From: Cyanophora paradoxa
Taxonomy: Eukaryota; Glaucocystophyceae; Cyanophorales; Cyanophoraceae
NCBI GenBank assembly: GCA_004431415.1
Contig: QPMI01000039.1
Location: 124,001-188,000 of the forward strand
Reading direction: 5' to 3'
Length of the DNA: 64,000 nt
Of the stretch, positions 41,450-52,963 are shown piece after piece. A program made the position numbers and the translations under genes. The notes under the pieces are model-generated. The model did not search any database. It was given only the letters and a program-made list of their open reading frames with translations, and was not told the origin of the DNA. The stretch's first letter is position 1; every line of letters begins with the position of its first letter.

Positions 41450-41977
41450 GCCGCGCGGGAGGAAAGGGGCCGCGGGGGGGTTCGAAGACAAAAAGGGCGC
41501 CCGGCCGGGGTGGACCCCCGTCGCGGACGTGGCAAACCGTGAAGGGTGAGATTCGAACTCACGCGGGCAGAGCCCACTTGCTGGCAGCCTCGGAAGAGAT
41601 AGCAGGCAAGCGCCTTAACCACTCGGCCACCTCCACTTGCGAGCATGGGTCTCCGCAAGCGTGCTGTACGGCTGCCGGACGCTTTTTTTCTCGCCGAACT
41701 CAATCGCCACCAGCTCGATGAGCGCCCGCCTGCGCGCTGCGCGCCGCGGCCTGCGCCCGCTCTCGCGCTTGCTTGAAACAGCGCTTCTCAACTTTTCCGC
41801 ACGCGCGGATCGGCCCCAGCAGCCGCACGCTCTCGCGCGCGTGCCAAGTTTTCTCGAAAGCGTGCCAGGGGTTCAACGGTTTTGACTGCCTCTGTTTCCC
41901 GGCTCGAGTTGGCCGCAGCAGGTGACCGGTACCAGAACCGCTGCTTACGCACTTGTAGACGCTAGTTAGGGTTAGGG
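41450..41977 (+). repeat. Inverted-repeat arm, left (~527 bp)
   Basis: This arm is the reverse complement of 44,675-45,190, with a 9-nt indel near 41,873-41,881 and a few substitutions. For the tRNA part, paired positions sum to 86,640. The inner end carries TTAGGGTTAGGG. Identity over >500 bp implies a recent origin or gene conversion. Confidence 0.9.
41538..41636 (-). tRNA. trnS-GCT: tRNA-Ser(GCT) with 17-nt intron, copy 1
   Basis: The 99-nt gene folds as a class II tRNA. Acceptor is GTGGAGG/CCTTCAC with one G-U pair; the D arm is GGCCGAGTGGTTAAGGC; anticodon stem CTTGC/GCAAG; loop CT-GCT-A with a 17-nt intron after position 37. A long variable arm (GGGC-TCT-GCCC), T arm GTGAG-TTCGAAT-CTCAC and discriminator G are all as expected for serine. 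It is identical to copy 2 as far as I can see. Confidence 0.93.
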
Positions 41978-42019
41978 ACGTCCTGTACGGCTGCCGGACG
42001 CTTTTTTTCTCGCCGACTT
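41664..42019 (+). repeat. 37-bp direct repeats at 41,664-41,700 and 41,983-42,019
   Basis: Both copies begin CTGTACGGCTGCCGGACG and continue with a run of T and CTCGCCGA. One is inside the left inverted-repeat arm and one just beyond its inner end, so the arm edge itself is bordered by a copy. Confidence 0.85.
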
Positions 42020-42860
42020 GCATCATTCATTGATCATGAGCTACCGAGAGGCGAGGGTTTTATAGCGCGGCCAAGTGGATCCGACTCGGTCGCGTGCTGC
42101 AATGCAGCCTGCAGCTCAGCGGCCGACGGGGGCTGGCGCTAGCGCCGGCGCCGGCAACCCGCGCTAGCGCCGATATCGATATCGATATCGATATCGCGAT
42201 ATCGGTACCGGTGATCATGATATCGCGTCCGACCCGGTGACGGCCGCGGTCGAGCCGGCCGGGCGCCGGCGCCGACGGTACCAGTCCAGCTGCAGCCGTG
42301 CCGGTACCGATACATATACGGTACTGGTACCAGTCCGGGCGCGCCGGCCGCGGCGCAGCGCGCGCGCCGGGCCAGGCCTCGCGCGCAAAGCGTACATATG
42401 CATCGAGTGATATCCGACGTCGACTCGGTGACCTTGATCATATGCATGATTATGTATTCAGGGTCACAACCGATTTACACCGCAAAGGTTGAAGTTGCAT
42501 GGATAGAGACTGTGTGTCCGAATCCGAAAATTAATTGGAAGCTGCTGAAAAAGGGCATTAGCTGTAGCTTAATTTAGTAAGTAAGCCTGCATGATAAATT
42601 GATAAACTAAAGAGCAGAAACCGAAATGGGGATGAACAACTTTTGGCAATCAAGTACGTAGCTATAGTACAGTAATGACACTCAATTCCAATGCACATGA
42701 CGAGTCACTGAGTTCTGCCTGAAAGGATATCGATCTGAACCACTCAATGAAAGAGAAAAATACATTATGCGATGTAGCTCCTGGCTCAGAGAAGCTTTAA
42801 GATGCATATGTGTTAAAAAACGTTGCACTTGCTCGGCATGAAGCCGGAGTTGGAATCAAG
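42020..42860. other. Spacer with dense palindromes, no gene
   Basis: Bases 42,172-42,206 are tandem GATATC/CGATAT units. 42,200-42,430 is crowded with short palindromes (GGTACC, GGCGCC, GCGCGC, CATATG, GTCGAC). From ~42,460 the sequence becomes AT-richer. No coding signal was recognised. Confidence 0.55.
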
Positions 42861-44104
42861 TCACGGGAAGCGCCCGCGGCCGCGATTCTGATGGAAAGGG
42901 TCTCGCGATCGCCCGCCGTTGCCGTCCGGCCGCTGGGCAGGCGAGTGCGGAGGGAGGGGAGGCATGACGAGCCACGGGGCCTGCGAGAGGTGCAGGTGGG
43001 GCCCGGGGGCGGGCGGGGTCTCGCCGTGCAGCGCCGGCCCGTCGCCCGGGTGGCCGTGGCCGGGGGCGCGGTCGTGGCTGAAGTGGCGGGCGGTGGAGAG
43101 GGACTGGAGGAGTTCATGGGGGAGGGGTTGCGGGGCCGACTGCAGGTGGCTGAGGAGCCCCGGGCCCAGCGCGAGCCCGTGGAGGCCTTGCGAGCCGACG
43201 TGCGCGAAGGGGCCCAGGTGCAAGAGCCCGTACGCGTGCGCCGGGCCGGCGCCGGCGCCGTGGCCCGAGCTCGAGCCCGCAGCCGGAGTTGGCACCGGAG
43301 CCGCCTGCGGCTGCTCCGCCGCTTTCTTCGAATTCTGAGTCTCGCCGCTGTTCATGAAGCGCTTGCAGGTCTGTCGCCACGTTGGGTGCGCGGCCTGCCA
43401 GCGTCCCAATCGCGTGTAAGCGGGGCGAGGACACGGCTGCGCATGCGCATGCGCAATGCAGTTGCGGGGGCAGGGTCGCGCCTTCAACTCGGCGCGGCGC
43501 CGCGCCGCCTCCTCGTGGTACGGCCGCCGCTCGGTCTCCGACAGGGATCGCCACTCCTTTGAGATGAGGGTGCTCAGGAATCCGTTAGACGCTTGCGGGT
43601 TCGCGGTCCGCAGCAGAGGCCGGCGCTCTGCACTGTACAGGAGAAACGCCTGCGGGGAAGTGAGGGGCGCGGCGACACAGGCACAGGGCGCGTGGACGAG
43701 CGAACGTTCGGGGGGCGACGGATGGTCCCTTCCGCGGGCTCGGGCCGACGCCTTTTGTTGGTCTTCGAATTCGAACTTGAGCCCTTGGCGAGGTCGCCTG
43801 GCTTCGGGGAGGTTCCGCCAGCCTCCTCTTGCTCTGCGCTCGCAGCGTCCTCGCTCCCGCTCCCCAAATCGTCCTCGCATTTGACTTCGGCTGGGGCCGC
43901 CGTTGGAAGCGTATGTATTTGAATCGCGGTAGGGGCTCGACCCCTGCGCGAATAACACGAACATGACGTCGATAAGATAACGAATGAAAGCGGCGCGGCC
44001 AGGCGAAACGCGCACCGGCGAACTTGCTCGTCGGGGAGCTCTAGGGACGATTGAATTTGCTTGTCAGCATCCTGCCCTTCCGACAGGAGAAAGCCGAGGG
44101 ACAT
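42861..44104 (-). CDS. HMG-box DNA-binding protein (spliced)
   Basis: The ATG at 44,104 begins MSLGFLLSEGQDADKQ, followed after an intron by an acidic/Ser-rich exon (KCEDDLGSGSEDAASAEQEE) and a basic patch KTNKRRRPEP. The next exon holds most of an HMG box: AFLLYSAERRPLLRTANPQ, then SKEWRSLSETERRPYHEEAA and RRRAELKA. The C-terminus is His/Gly/Pro-rich (SHDRAPGHGHPGDGPALHGE). HMG boxes bend DNA; this is likely a transcription or chromatin factor. It is the only gene in the spacer between the two tRNA-bearing inverted-repeat arms. Confidence 0.72.
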
Positions 44105-44674
44105 CTTCGTCTCGGGCGCATTCTGCCGCTCTCGCGGGGACGAGCCCGCAGGGCGCATATGCATCGATATCTTGAGGCCTCGTGTCGCGTGGAACGAACG
44201 CGCCGCAAGTTCCGCGCCTGCAATCTAACGAACGCGCCGCAAGTTCCGCGCGCGGCCCAGCGGCTGTCGCTGCACTTCGGTTCACAGGTCACGGCGATGG
44301 TTGGAGATGGCGAGCGCTAAAGAAGCTGGGCGCATGCTCCGGGCGCTGACCGTCGCGTGAGTATACGCGACTAGAGCCGCCGTGCTGCTCCAGCGTGCTG
44401 TCGGAGGAGCTTTCGGGTCGGCTTGATTGAGCCCCGAACGTTCAAGCGAGAATGGCCGTCCCGTCAAGTGATTCGGGGCCCCGGCGCGGATCCTCCGATG
44501 CTAGCTAGCTACAGCAGAGCTCATGACCTTGGGCTGCGAGAACAGCGATGCGCGCGTCACCGCGGTCACCGGGCTGGCGTGGTTTCGCCCGTCGGTCTGG
44601 TTGCAGGCGCTTCCGATCGAAGCCTGAACAGTGCCAGTGCTCGCGCTGTTGTTCCGTTACTTATCGCAGAAGCA
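44105..44674. other. Spacer upstream of the HMG-box gene
   Basis: No gene was recognised. A 24-bp unit starting ACGAACGCGCCGCAAGTTCC is repeated at ~44,194 and ~44,228. The region should contain the HMG-box promoter. Confidence 0.5.
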
Positions 44675-45190
44675 AACCCTAACTAGTGTCTACAAGTGCG
44701 TAAGCAGCGGTTCTGGTACCGGTCACCTGCTGCGGCCAACTCGAGCCGGGAAACAGAGGCAGTCAAAACCCCTGGCACGCTTTCGAGAAAACTTGGCACG
44801 CGCGCGAGAGCGTGCGGCTGCTGGGGCCGATCCGCGCGTGCGGAAAAGTTGAGAAGCGCTGTTTCAAGCAAGCGCGAGAGCGGGCGCAGGCCGCGGCGCG
44901 CAGCGCGCAGGCGGGCGCTCATCGAGCTGGTGGCGATTGAGTTCGGCGAGAAAAAAAGCGTCCGGCAGCCGTACAGCACGCTTGCGGAGACCCATGCTCG
45001 CAAGTGGAGGTGGCCGAGTGGTTAAGGCGCTTGCCTGCTATCTCTTCCGAGGCTGCCAGCAAGTGGGCTCTGCCCGCGTGAGTTCGAATCTCACCCTTCA
45101 CGGTTTGCCACGTCCGCGACGGGGGTCCACCCCGGCCGGGCGCCCTTTTTGTCTTCGAACCCCCCCGCGGCCCCTTTCCTCCCGCGCGGC
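44675..45190 (-). repeat. Inverted-repeat arm, right (~516 bp)
   Basis: This is the partner of 41,450-41,977. It lacks the 9-nt insert, and its inner end has one AACCCTAA instead of the double telomere-like motif. Confidence 0.9.
45004..45102 (+). tRNA. trnS-GCT: tRNA-Ser(GCT) with 17-nt intron, copy 2
   Basis: This is the mirror copy of the tRNA at 41,538-41,636, with the same stems, anticodon GCT, intron and variable arm. Both copies are transcribed away from the HMG-box spacer. Confidence 0.93.
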
Positions 45191-45588
45191 ACAGGAGCGT
45201 CCCCGGCCGGCGCCTCGCGTCGTGCCTCGCTCGCCCGCACCCTGGACACGCCCGGGCGCGCCCGGCCGCCGCCGAACTCGCCGCCTCCACCCAGCGTTCT
45301 CGGGCGCGCCAGGTCCGCCCAGCGTTCTCGGCGCAGCGCGCGCCATCGGCGGCGTCATCCGGCACCTCGCTCGCATTGATTCAAGCAGCAGCAGCTTGCA
45401 TTTCGGCCCGTTCCTTGTGATCGTGGCAGACGAGCGGCAGCGCGCTCTGGCCGGATTTGCGCGCGACTCGGAGCCCTGTTCTCGCAGGAGCGCCACGGCA
45501 ACAGGCATTTAGAGCGGCGTGAGCTGCATCCGTAGCCTCAAGTTCGAGCTCGGCAGCCCGCGGGGGCAGCGGCTTCCCGCAGCTTGCG

Positions 45589-47766
45589 ATGGAACGATTC
45601 GCACTCCTCGATCAGTACGAGCGAACGGTGCTGCGGGCGTCGAAGTTCTCCAGCTTCCCGCCGAAGGGAGTCAAGACATTCGCTACGCTGTTGTTCGCGT
45701 GCGCCTGCGCGCGCGCCCTCCAGCGATCCAACTCTAACCGACGGGCCCGGGGCCGGGGGCGGGAGCAGCTTTCCCCTGGCCGCGCTGCGGCGCTGCGTGC
45801 CTCGGGGAACGCCCCGCTACGCATTGGACGCTTTTTTCGGCCTCGTGCTGCTCGTCCTCCTGTGCGGGAGGGACGCCGCGCACGCCCTCGCCCTCGGTAC
45901 GTTTGCCGTCGGTTTGCGTCGGGCGGCCCCGGCCCGCGTCCGTTGCATGTGTTCAGGCGTTCGGCAGCCTTCATCGCGTACCTTCTCATCGCGCTCTTCC
46001 CGCGGAGCCCGTTCCTCACCTTCGCCGCCGCCTTTGCGTACCTGTCGGCCGTGTGCGCGGGCGCGAGCGGCGACTCCGCACGCGAATTCGAATTCGAATT
46101 CGATGACTGATGTTTGATGCGGCTCTCAGGCACGCGTACAGGATAGCGGACCCCTCCCTCTCGTACGACGGCGTCATCATGATCCTCGTGCTGAAGGCGC
46201 CCTGCCCGCCCTCCCTCCCCCGTCCCCTTTCGCTGTACCCCTCACTTCCTGTGGCAGGTTACAAGCCTGGCGTTCGACGGGGCGGACGTCGCCGCGCGCG
46301 GGAAGGCCGCCGGCCCCCCCGCCCCGCTGCCGTACCTGGGGTACTGCTTCTTCTTCGCCGGCTTCGCCGTCGGACCCTGGTTCGAGTTCGACGCGTACGT
46401 TGCCGCTACCGGGGTACGCGCGCGATCAACGACGGGGGGAAGGGCGTGACGCAAGCGACTCACCGCGCGCGTGCCCGCGCGCGCACGCAGGCCGGGTCGG
46501 ACCCGCCGCCCTCCCCGCCGCTCGGGCGGGCCGTCCGCTGCGTTCTCGCCTCCCTCGCGTGCCTCGGCGTAACCCTCGCCGCCCCCGCAGCCGGCCTCAA
46601 GGTGCCCGAACTCAGTACCCCCTTTCCTTTGCCCCATCCTTTCGGAATCCCCGATCGCTGTACCCCAGATCGACCGCCTTTACGACCCTGCGTTCCTCGT
46701 CGACACATCCTTCCTGCACAGGCTCGCCGCAAAGTGTGGGTACCGTAACCCCCTTCCGCACTCATACCCCCTCCCAGATCCCTGTACGCGTGGGCAGCCA
46801 TCATCTGCATGCGGTTCAAGGTGCCTCCTCCGCCTCGGTACCCCGTCTGCTTGCTTACACCCCTTCCGACCCGTTCCGTTCGCTTCGCAGTACCATCTCG
46901 TATGGTACCTATCGGAGGCTGCCTGCCTTCTGGCCGGCCTGGGGTACAACGGCACGGGGCCAGACGGCAAGCCGCGATGGTGGGCCTCCTACTTCCCCTG
47001 TGCTTTTATCGCTGTACCCCCCTCGATCCCCGATTCCGTACCCAGGGACCGCTGCCAGAACGCGGACGTGGTGGGGGTAGAGCTCGCGGAGAACTTCAAG
47101 GAGGCGAACAGCAAGTGGAACCGCACCGTCGCCACGTGCGTACCCCCCACCCGCTATAAATAGACGTACCCCGACGCCCTCGCAGGTACCTCGAGAGGTA
47201 CGTGTACCGGCGATGCGGTAGGGGCCTCCCCGCCACCGCCGCCACGTTCTTCGTCTCCGCCTTCTGGCACGGCTTCTACCCCGGCTACTACGTTCGCGCC
47301 TTCCCTTCCCGTACCCCCCTTTTCCCTCGGGAAACGGCTTACCCCCACCCGCGCAGATCTCTTTCGTCAGCGCCGCTTTCGCGGTCCAGGCCGCGCGATG
47401 TGCGCGCCCATCTTCTTACCTCTCTGTACCCCCCGCGTGCGTCGGCCTGATGGGCCGTCCCTCCGCCTCTGCGCAGACCTGCGGCGCGTCCTCCGCCCGC
47501 GCTTCGTGCGGCGGGACGCGGGGACGGGGGCGGAGCTGCCGCCGGGCCCGGCCAAGCGCGCCTACGACGCCGCCGGCGTCCTCCTCACGTCCCTCGCCCT
47601 CCAGTACTTCGGCGCGCCCTTCGTCCTGCTCCACGCGGGCCCCAGCCTCGCCCTCTGGCGCTCCCTGGGTTACTGCGGCCACGCCGCCGTCGCCCTCCTC
47701 CTCCTCGCCTCCGCCCTCCGGCCCGCCCGCGAGCCGCGGCCCAAGGCCCCCGCCAAGGCCGCCTAG
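45589..47766 (+). CDS. MBOAT-family lysophospholipid acyltransferase (spliced)
   Basis: This membrane O-acyltransferase would reacylate lysophospholipids in the ER. Exons encode membrane helices (ALDAFFGLVLLVLLCG, AFIAYLLIALFPRSPFLTF, YDGVIMILVLK), LPYLGYCFFFAGFAVGPWFE, SKWNRTVAT (the WN of the family) and the catalytic region TFFVSAFWHGFYPGYY (~47,250), where the conserved MBOAT histidine is in FWHG. The last exon has two more helices and a basic Ala/Pro/Lys tail (EPRPKAPAKAA). The start is the ATG at 45,589 (MERFALLDQYERTVL). WHGxYPGYY fits the LPCAT/ALE1-type branch. About ten short introns contain CGTACCCC. Confidence 0.75.
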
Positions 47767-48425
47767 CGAGGAGTCGCTGCAGCTGAGTTGTCTCCATGGG
47801 CGACGGTTAAGCTTTCTTTCTTCACCCCGCGGCCAGCGATCAGTTATGAACTAGGAAATTATTGAAGCGATCCATCTTTATCCGTATACGTAGCTGTAGG
47901 TTTAAACAAGCTTACGATTCGTACTACGAGCCATATGCATTCGCATTCAGAAGTCTGTTGAATCAAGCGATGCGTAGCCGTACTTGCACTCATGATCAGA
48001 TGTATTCCTCTGATCAGGCCTAGGTTCTTTCAATCGTTTTCACTGGGCCACACACTACCTGTCTATATATAGCTAACCTTTGTAATTTTAATTTTCTGGC
48101 AGTGGCCAGGCTACGTTCTCGTGCATTACTAATTAAAAGTTAGAAGCAATCCGTATACGTACTAGCTGTACGGTAGCCGGCGCCGTGTTTGCAGTCGCGA
48201 TCGCGATCGGGTACACCTCTGCTTTGTCCCGCGCGCTCATTCAATTTTGGATCTTGAATGTCTGCAGCCTAGTGCGTTAGCTTTAGATATAGGAGCAATG
48301 TCTTGCAGCCATAAAACATAAGCTTGAGCTTAAGCTTTGTACGATCAATTCCACACTGACATATGTATTCGAATTCATGTTCATCCGCAAGGAGCCCATG
48401 ACCATGGCCATGGCCAGGACTGCAG
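47767..48425. other. Intergenic region between MBOAT and PUS10
   Basis: The two genes converge here. The sequence is less GC-rich, with no coding signal or repeat recognised beyond short palindromes (GATCGCGATCG near 48,200). Confidence 0.5.
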
Positions 48426-51400
48426 CTACGGGCGCGCGCCCCCGCCGGCGCCCCCGCCCCCGCCGTCGCCGTCGATGGAGACTCCCTCGATCGCGACGAC
48501 GTCGAGCTGGATGATGTCGGCCGGGGTCCCCAGCAGCGTACCCAGCGAGGGCTCCGTCCTCCCCCGGTCCGAGTGCACGAACTCCTGCGCATGCGGGTTC
48601 GAATCCGCGGGGGATCGCTCTCATTTCGAGCTCGGAGCGGCGCGGCCGACCTTGATGTAGGTGCCGCCCTGGGCTTCCACGTCGACGAGGAGCCAGCGGG
48701 GGTTGAGGCGCGTGCACGTGACCGCGTGCACCGTCTTCGGCCGCGTCGCCAGCGAGCGCCTGTGCCCCGGGCCCCGGCCGCTCAGCGCTACGTATACACC
48801 GGGTGTCTGCATCAGAGACGGGACTCGCCTGTGGAGGACCCGGATGGGGGTGCGCTGCTGCACTACCAGGTCCTGCGCGAGGGTCACGAAAGGGCGGAAG
48901 AAGGGGAGCGGCCGGGGTACGCGAAAGAAAGAAAGAAGGATTGCCTTCACGGCGTTGGCGCGGGCGAGGGCCTCGTCCGATACCGGCGAGGCGGTCATCA
49001 CCACGCACCTGCGGGGGCGCGGGCGGGTTCGAATTCGCGGGGCAGCGGCAACCAGAGACGACGACGGAGGAGACGGAGGGGCGAGCACGCGCGCTTCTTT
49101 CTAAGGGAGGCCTAGGACTTTATCTTAGGCGAGGGAAGGAGGCCTAGGACGGAGGAAACGGAGGGGCGGGGCCCAAATTTAATCTTGAGCGAGCGCGCGC
49201 GCGCTGCTCTTCGCGAGGCCGCGGATCCCTTAGGCCAGAGGGAGGGAGGGAGGGGGGAGGGAGGAGGGAGGGGGGGGGAGGGGGGGAGGGAGGGGGGGGG
49301 GTGCGCGCGCCGGTACGTCTTGCGCTTCGACTCCTCCACCGCCTTCATGCGCGCCGCGGGGTCCCTGCGGGCCGTACGTGTTAGGGCCCCAGGGGCGAGG
49401 AGGAGTAGGGGGCGCTTCGGACACTTCTGGACGCAAAACATTTAAGAGCGGAATGGGCCGCGCGCACGAGGGGAGACGGCAGAGGCCGCGGATCTCGACC
49501 AGCTCGCCCCCCGCGTTTTCCCCCGCCGGCGACGCCTCCGCGAGCTTCATCACCTGAGCGGGCGCCGTTGGAGCCGGGGGGGGTACAGGGGTGTACAGGG
49601 GGGTAGGGGCACCTTGGAGCCCGGGCTGAACCCCGCCTCGCGCGCGAGGTCGGCGCAGCCCGCCGCCCCGTTCACGATCGCCTCCTGAGCCCCGCTCGGT
49701 TTGCTCTCGGGAACAAAACGTCCCGCGGGGATCCGAGCCCGCGCGCTCACCAGCGCCCGCAGCTTCTCGTCGCTGAGCTTCGTCCTCCTCGCCTCGATCA
49801 GCTGCGGGGTACCGGGTTGACCGAATCCGACGCCTTCGGGGGGGGGGGGGGGGGTACAGTCGCGCCTGGAGGACGAAGGGCCGTCCGGTGCCGAGCATGC
49901 GCACGTCGACGTCCTCCCTCCCCGCCGTCGAGAACCGGTAGTCTGGGGGAGGGCAGGGAAGGCTGAGCGACGGGAGGGGTACGGCGCGGCGCGGTCCGGG
50001 GGGGGGGAAAGGGGGCAGGGGGTACCGGAGCATCCGTAGGCGGCGAGGATCGCCGGCGCGAGGACCTCCTGCGGGACGGGGGGGGGGGGGGGGGGGGGGG
50101 GGGAGGCGGCGTCGGGACGAAGTCTTCCTGCGCGGCGCAACGGGGGGCGGGGGGAAAGAAGGGGGTACCTGGACCGAGGTCTCGCTCTTGCGTACCCCGT
50201 TGATGATCCAGGGGGACTGCGAGAGGCCGCGCGCGTACTTGTGGTAGATGCCTGCGCGCCCCGCCCGCCCGCCCGCCCCAGCTTGAGGGAATGTTCGTCT
50301 AGGCCCGGGCGGGGCCGGGCCGGGCCGGGCGGGGGCGTACCGGATACGAAGATGGGGTCGTGGCCGCAGGTGACCACGGGTACAGCCGGCGCGTCCACGG
50401 GCCGCGGGGGGCACCCCGGCCCCTCCCCGTTCTCCCCCGCCCTGCGGCACCCGTACCCGGGTCAGACTACCCCCGACCCAAGATTGACTGTTTGAGCGCC
50501 GCGCGCCTGAGGAACTCGCGGCGGGTCATGAGGGGGCAGAGCTTCGCGGCAGTCTGCAGCGAGTCCGAGTGCACGTGGATCCCCTTCCTGCGCCCGGGCG
50601 CCAGACCGGATCAAATTGCATTCGTGGCGTTTGAACGTAACCTTTCGAGAACCCTCGCCTGGAGTTGTGCACGAGGCCCCGCCACCTCTCGGCCACGGGC
50701 CCCGCCGGGTCCGTCCGCTCGAGCGCCTCGATTTCCTGTGTGTGTGTGTGTGTGTGCGCGCGCGCGGAATCGAATTCGAAATTCGAGTCCAGCTGCGCCC
50801 TCGCAGCCGCGCCGCGCCCCTGTGCGGACCTTCGAGCTGCCGACGTGCTCGAAGCTCAGGGAAATGACGAAGTCCGCCTGCGCGGCCGCGTCAGCCGAGC
50901 GAGCCTCCGCCGATCCCAGAGCCGTCCTGTCGACCCCCGGCCCCGCCCGCACCTTGAACTCGAAGTCGACGCCGAGGGCGGCCTTGAGGCGGTCCCCAAG
51001 CGACCACTTTAACGCCTCTTTCATGTCGATGGCCTCCACGTTCAGCTTCTGCAGCTGCGTGTCGCTGCGGCGCGCGCGCGCGTGAGCCGGGCGGCGCCAA
51101 GCGGATCAGACGACGCGGATCCGCACTCAGGGACGCCCTGCAGCGAGGCAAGGTGCAGCAGCAGGCTGCAGTGGCGGAGCGTAATGACGGGTAGCGTCGT
51201 AATGGAGCTGCGGGGCAACATCGCTCAGCTGGACGAGGCCGCGTGTACGAGGGCGCGTCCCCACGCACAGGCTGAAGCTGGACGGCGAGAAGTTCGAAGC
51301 CTTCACATGCTCAGCGATAGCGTTCGCGATCGCACCAACGTTGGAGAGCACGCCCAGGCACAGGGGACACACCACACTCTGCGACCGTCGTGAGCGCAGC

Positions 51401-51620
51401 GGGGGGCGCGTTCCCTGACGCAGACCGCTAGATCGTTCATAGCTAAGCTCGCACGCGGCAACGCGAAGGCGCTTACCCCGTCGGGCCGCTCCAGCTCGGC
51501 GCTTCCATACTTTTGATAGTCGCGCGAGCCTTGGAGGCGGAGTAGGCACCGTGGGCATACGTCCAGCTGCTCCGCGCAGACGCGAAGCGCCTCGGCTTTG
51601 CGTTCGCCGCTCCAGTCCAT
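48426..51620 (-). CDS. PUS10: tRNA pseudouridine synthase PUS10 (spliced)
   Basis: This enzyme converts uridine to pseudouridine at positions 54/55 of tRNAs in archaea and some eukaryotes. The start is the ATG at 51,620 (MDWSGERKAEALRVC). The N-terminal zinc ribbon has DVCPRCLLRLQG and CPLCLGVLS. Later exons give FVISLSFEHVGSSKV, YARGLSQSPWIINGVRKSET, EDVDVRMLGTGRPFVLQ (catalytic-domain signature with the aspartate), TPIRVLHRR, LLVDVEAQGGTYIKV, HSDRGRTEPSLGTLLG and TPADIIQLDV. Those are the hallmark PUS10 C-terminal motifs. The gene ends at 48,426 after a Gly-rich tail. Introns contain long C runs (G runs on the plus strand) and a (TG)n near 50,740. Confidence 0.82.
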
Positions 51621-51727
51621 CGGCAACTTTTCGAGGCGGTACCCGTGAAGCGAGACCCTGAGACCCTCTGACCCAGAAGCGCTACAGCTCAGCCAGAGAG
51701 GCGAGCGGGGTTAGGATCGCAGGCAGG

Positions 51728-52963
51728 ATGGCGTCGAGCGCAGTCGCGCGGGTCTTGCTGGCCGTTCTCGCGCTGCAGGCCCTCTGCGGCGCGTCGGCGC
51801 TCTACTTCAAGCTGGGCAGCGGCGACACAAAGTGCGCTATGCCGCTCGCGATATTCGCATGTCGCGCTGACCTGTGCCTTCCCGGTGGCTTTCCTAGGTG
51901 CATTTTTGAGGACCTCGGTCGGCATCTCGCCCGCCCTGCTGTCGCTGCGCGTCTGCTGACGCCTCTTTTGCATATCAGGCCAGCATGTGCCTGCGACGGT
52001 GACCTACAAGTCCAGCATGAAGGTGCCGGTGCCGAAGGAGAAGCAGACGGCAGAAGACCCAGCAACGTTCGGCCCGCCCATCACCATCACTGTCCGCGGT
52101 GCGCTCCTTGCATCTAGAAGGCTTTGACGGCGAGCACGCATGCGGGCTCGTCGCGCGGCCGTTGTCCTGGACCTCCCTTCAAATTGCTTGCTGAGTTCAT
52201 CCCTTCAGCTCCCAAGGGCCGGGTGCTCCTGCAGCAGACTGGCGAGAAGGGCAAGTGGAACTACGCGTGAGCACCCTCGAGCGCTGCAAGGACCGCGCGC
52301 TGTTCCCTAAGCGTCATCTCGCGCAGCCACTTCGAGGCGTCTGAGGACGGCGCGCACCAGATCTGCTTCACTGCCGGTCGCAGCGGTATGCTCGGCTTTG
52401 GCAGCGCCGAGGTGGTGCGTTCCTTCCTTCTTCGATCGGGCTGTCGGGCCTCGCGCAGCATCGGGATCGCTGCCCAGCTTCAATGTCTTACCCATTGCTC
52501 CTCGCCCGCAGAACCTCGAAGTCGTCACGGAGTCTGGCATAGAGTCCGAGAAGTATCGGCTTGTCGGCGGCGCCGAGGAGATTGACGGTGGGCCGAGCGC
52601 CGCCCCGTCCCTGGCGGCTGCGCGCTCATGTGTCTCTTGCCCGCAGCCCTGCAGCAGCAGGTCAATTCCCTCATCGGGCGGACGCGCTACATCCACGATG
52701 AGCAGGACCAGATCAAGGTGCGGCGCCTGCTTGCTGGGCCTCTTGCCGGCCCCCGCGGCCTCGCCCCTTCCTTCGCCACCGCCTCACTTCCTTCTCCGTC
52801 CTTTCCGCAGAACCGGTGGGAGTCGCACCTGGAGCTGCAGGACTCGACCCTGCGCCGCGTCATGTTCTCAGCGATCATGAAGGCGGTCGCCGTCGGCGCC
52901 ATCGCGTACTGGCAGAGCAGCCACATGAAGCGCTTCCTTAAGAAGAAGAAGGTCATCGACTGA
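51728..52963 (+). CDS. p24/emp24 (TMED) cargo receptor (spliced)
   Basis: This type I membrane protein of COPII/COPI vesicles starts with a signal peptide (MASSAVARVLLAVLALQALC), followed by a GOLD domain split over exons: ALYFKLGSGDTK, CIFEDL, ITITVR, GRVLLQQTGEKGKWNYA, SHFEASEDGAHQICFTAG. A luminal coiled coil (ALQQQVNSLIGRTRYIHDEQ) leads to RWESHLELQDSTLRRVMFSA and one membrane helix, then a short tail ending LKKKKVID. The tail is lysine-rich but not a perfect KKXX signal. The gene is divergent from PUS10, only 107 bp away, so they share a promoter region. Confidence 0.85.

Noticed and set aside
44631-45025. Arg-rich frames across the tRNA-bearing repeat arms
   Set aside because: They run through the tRNA genes and are mirrored in both arms; no protein motif.
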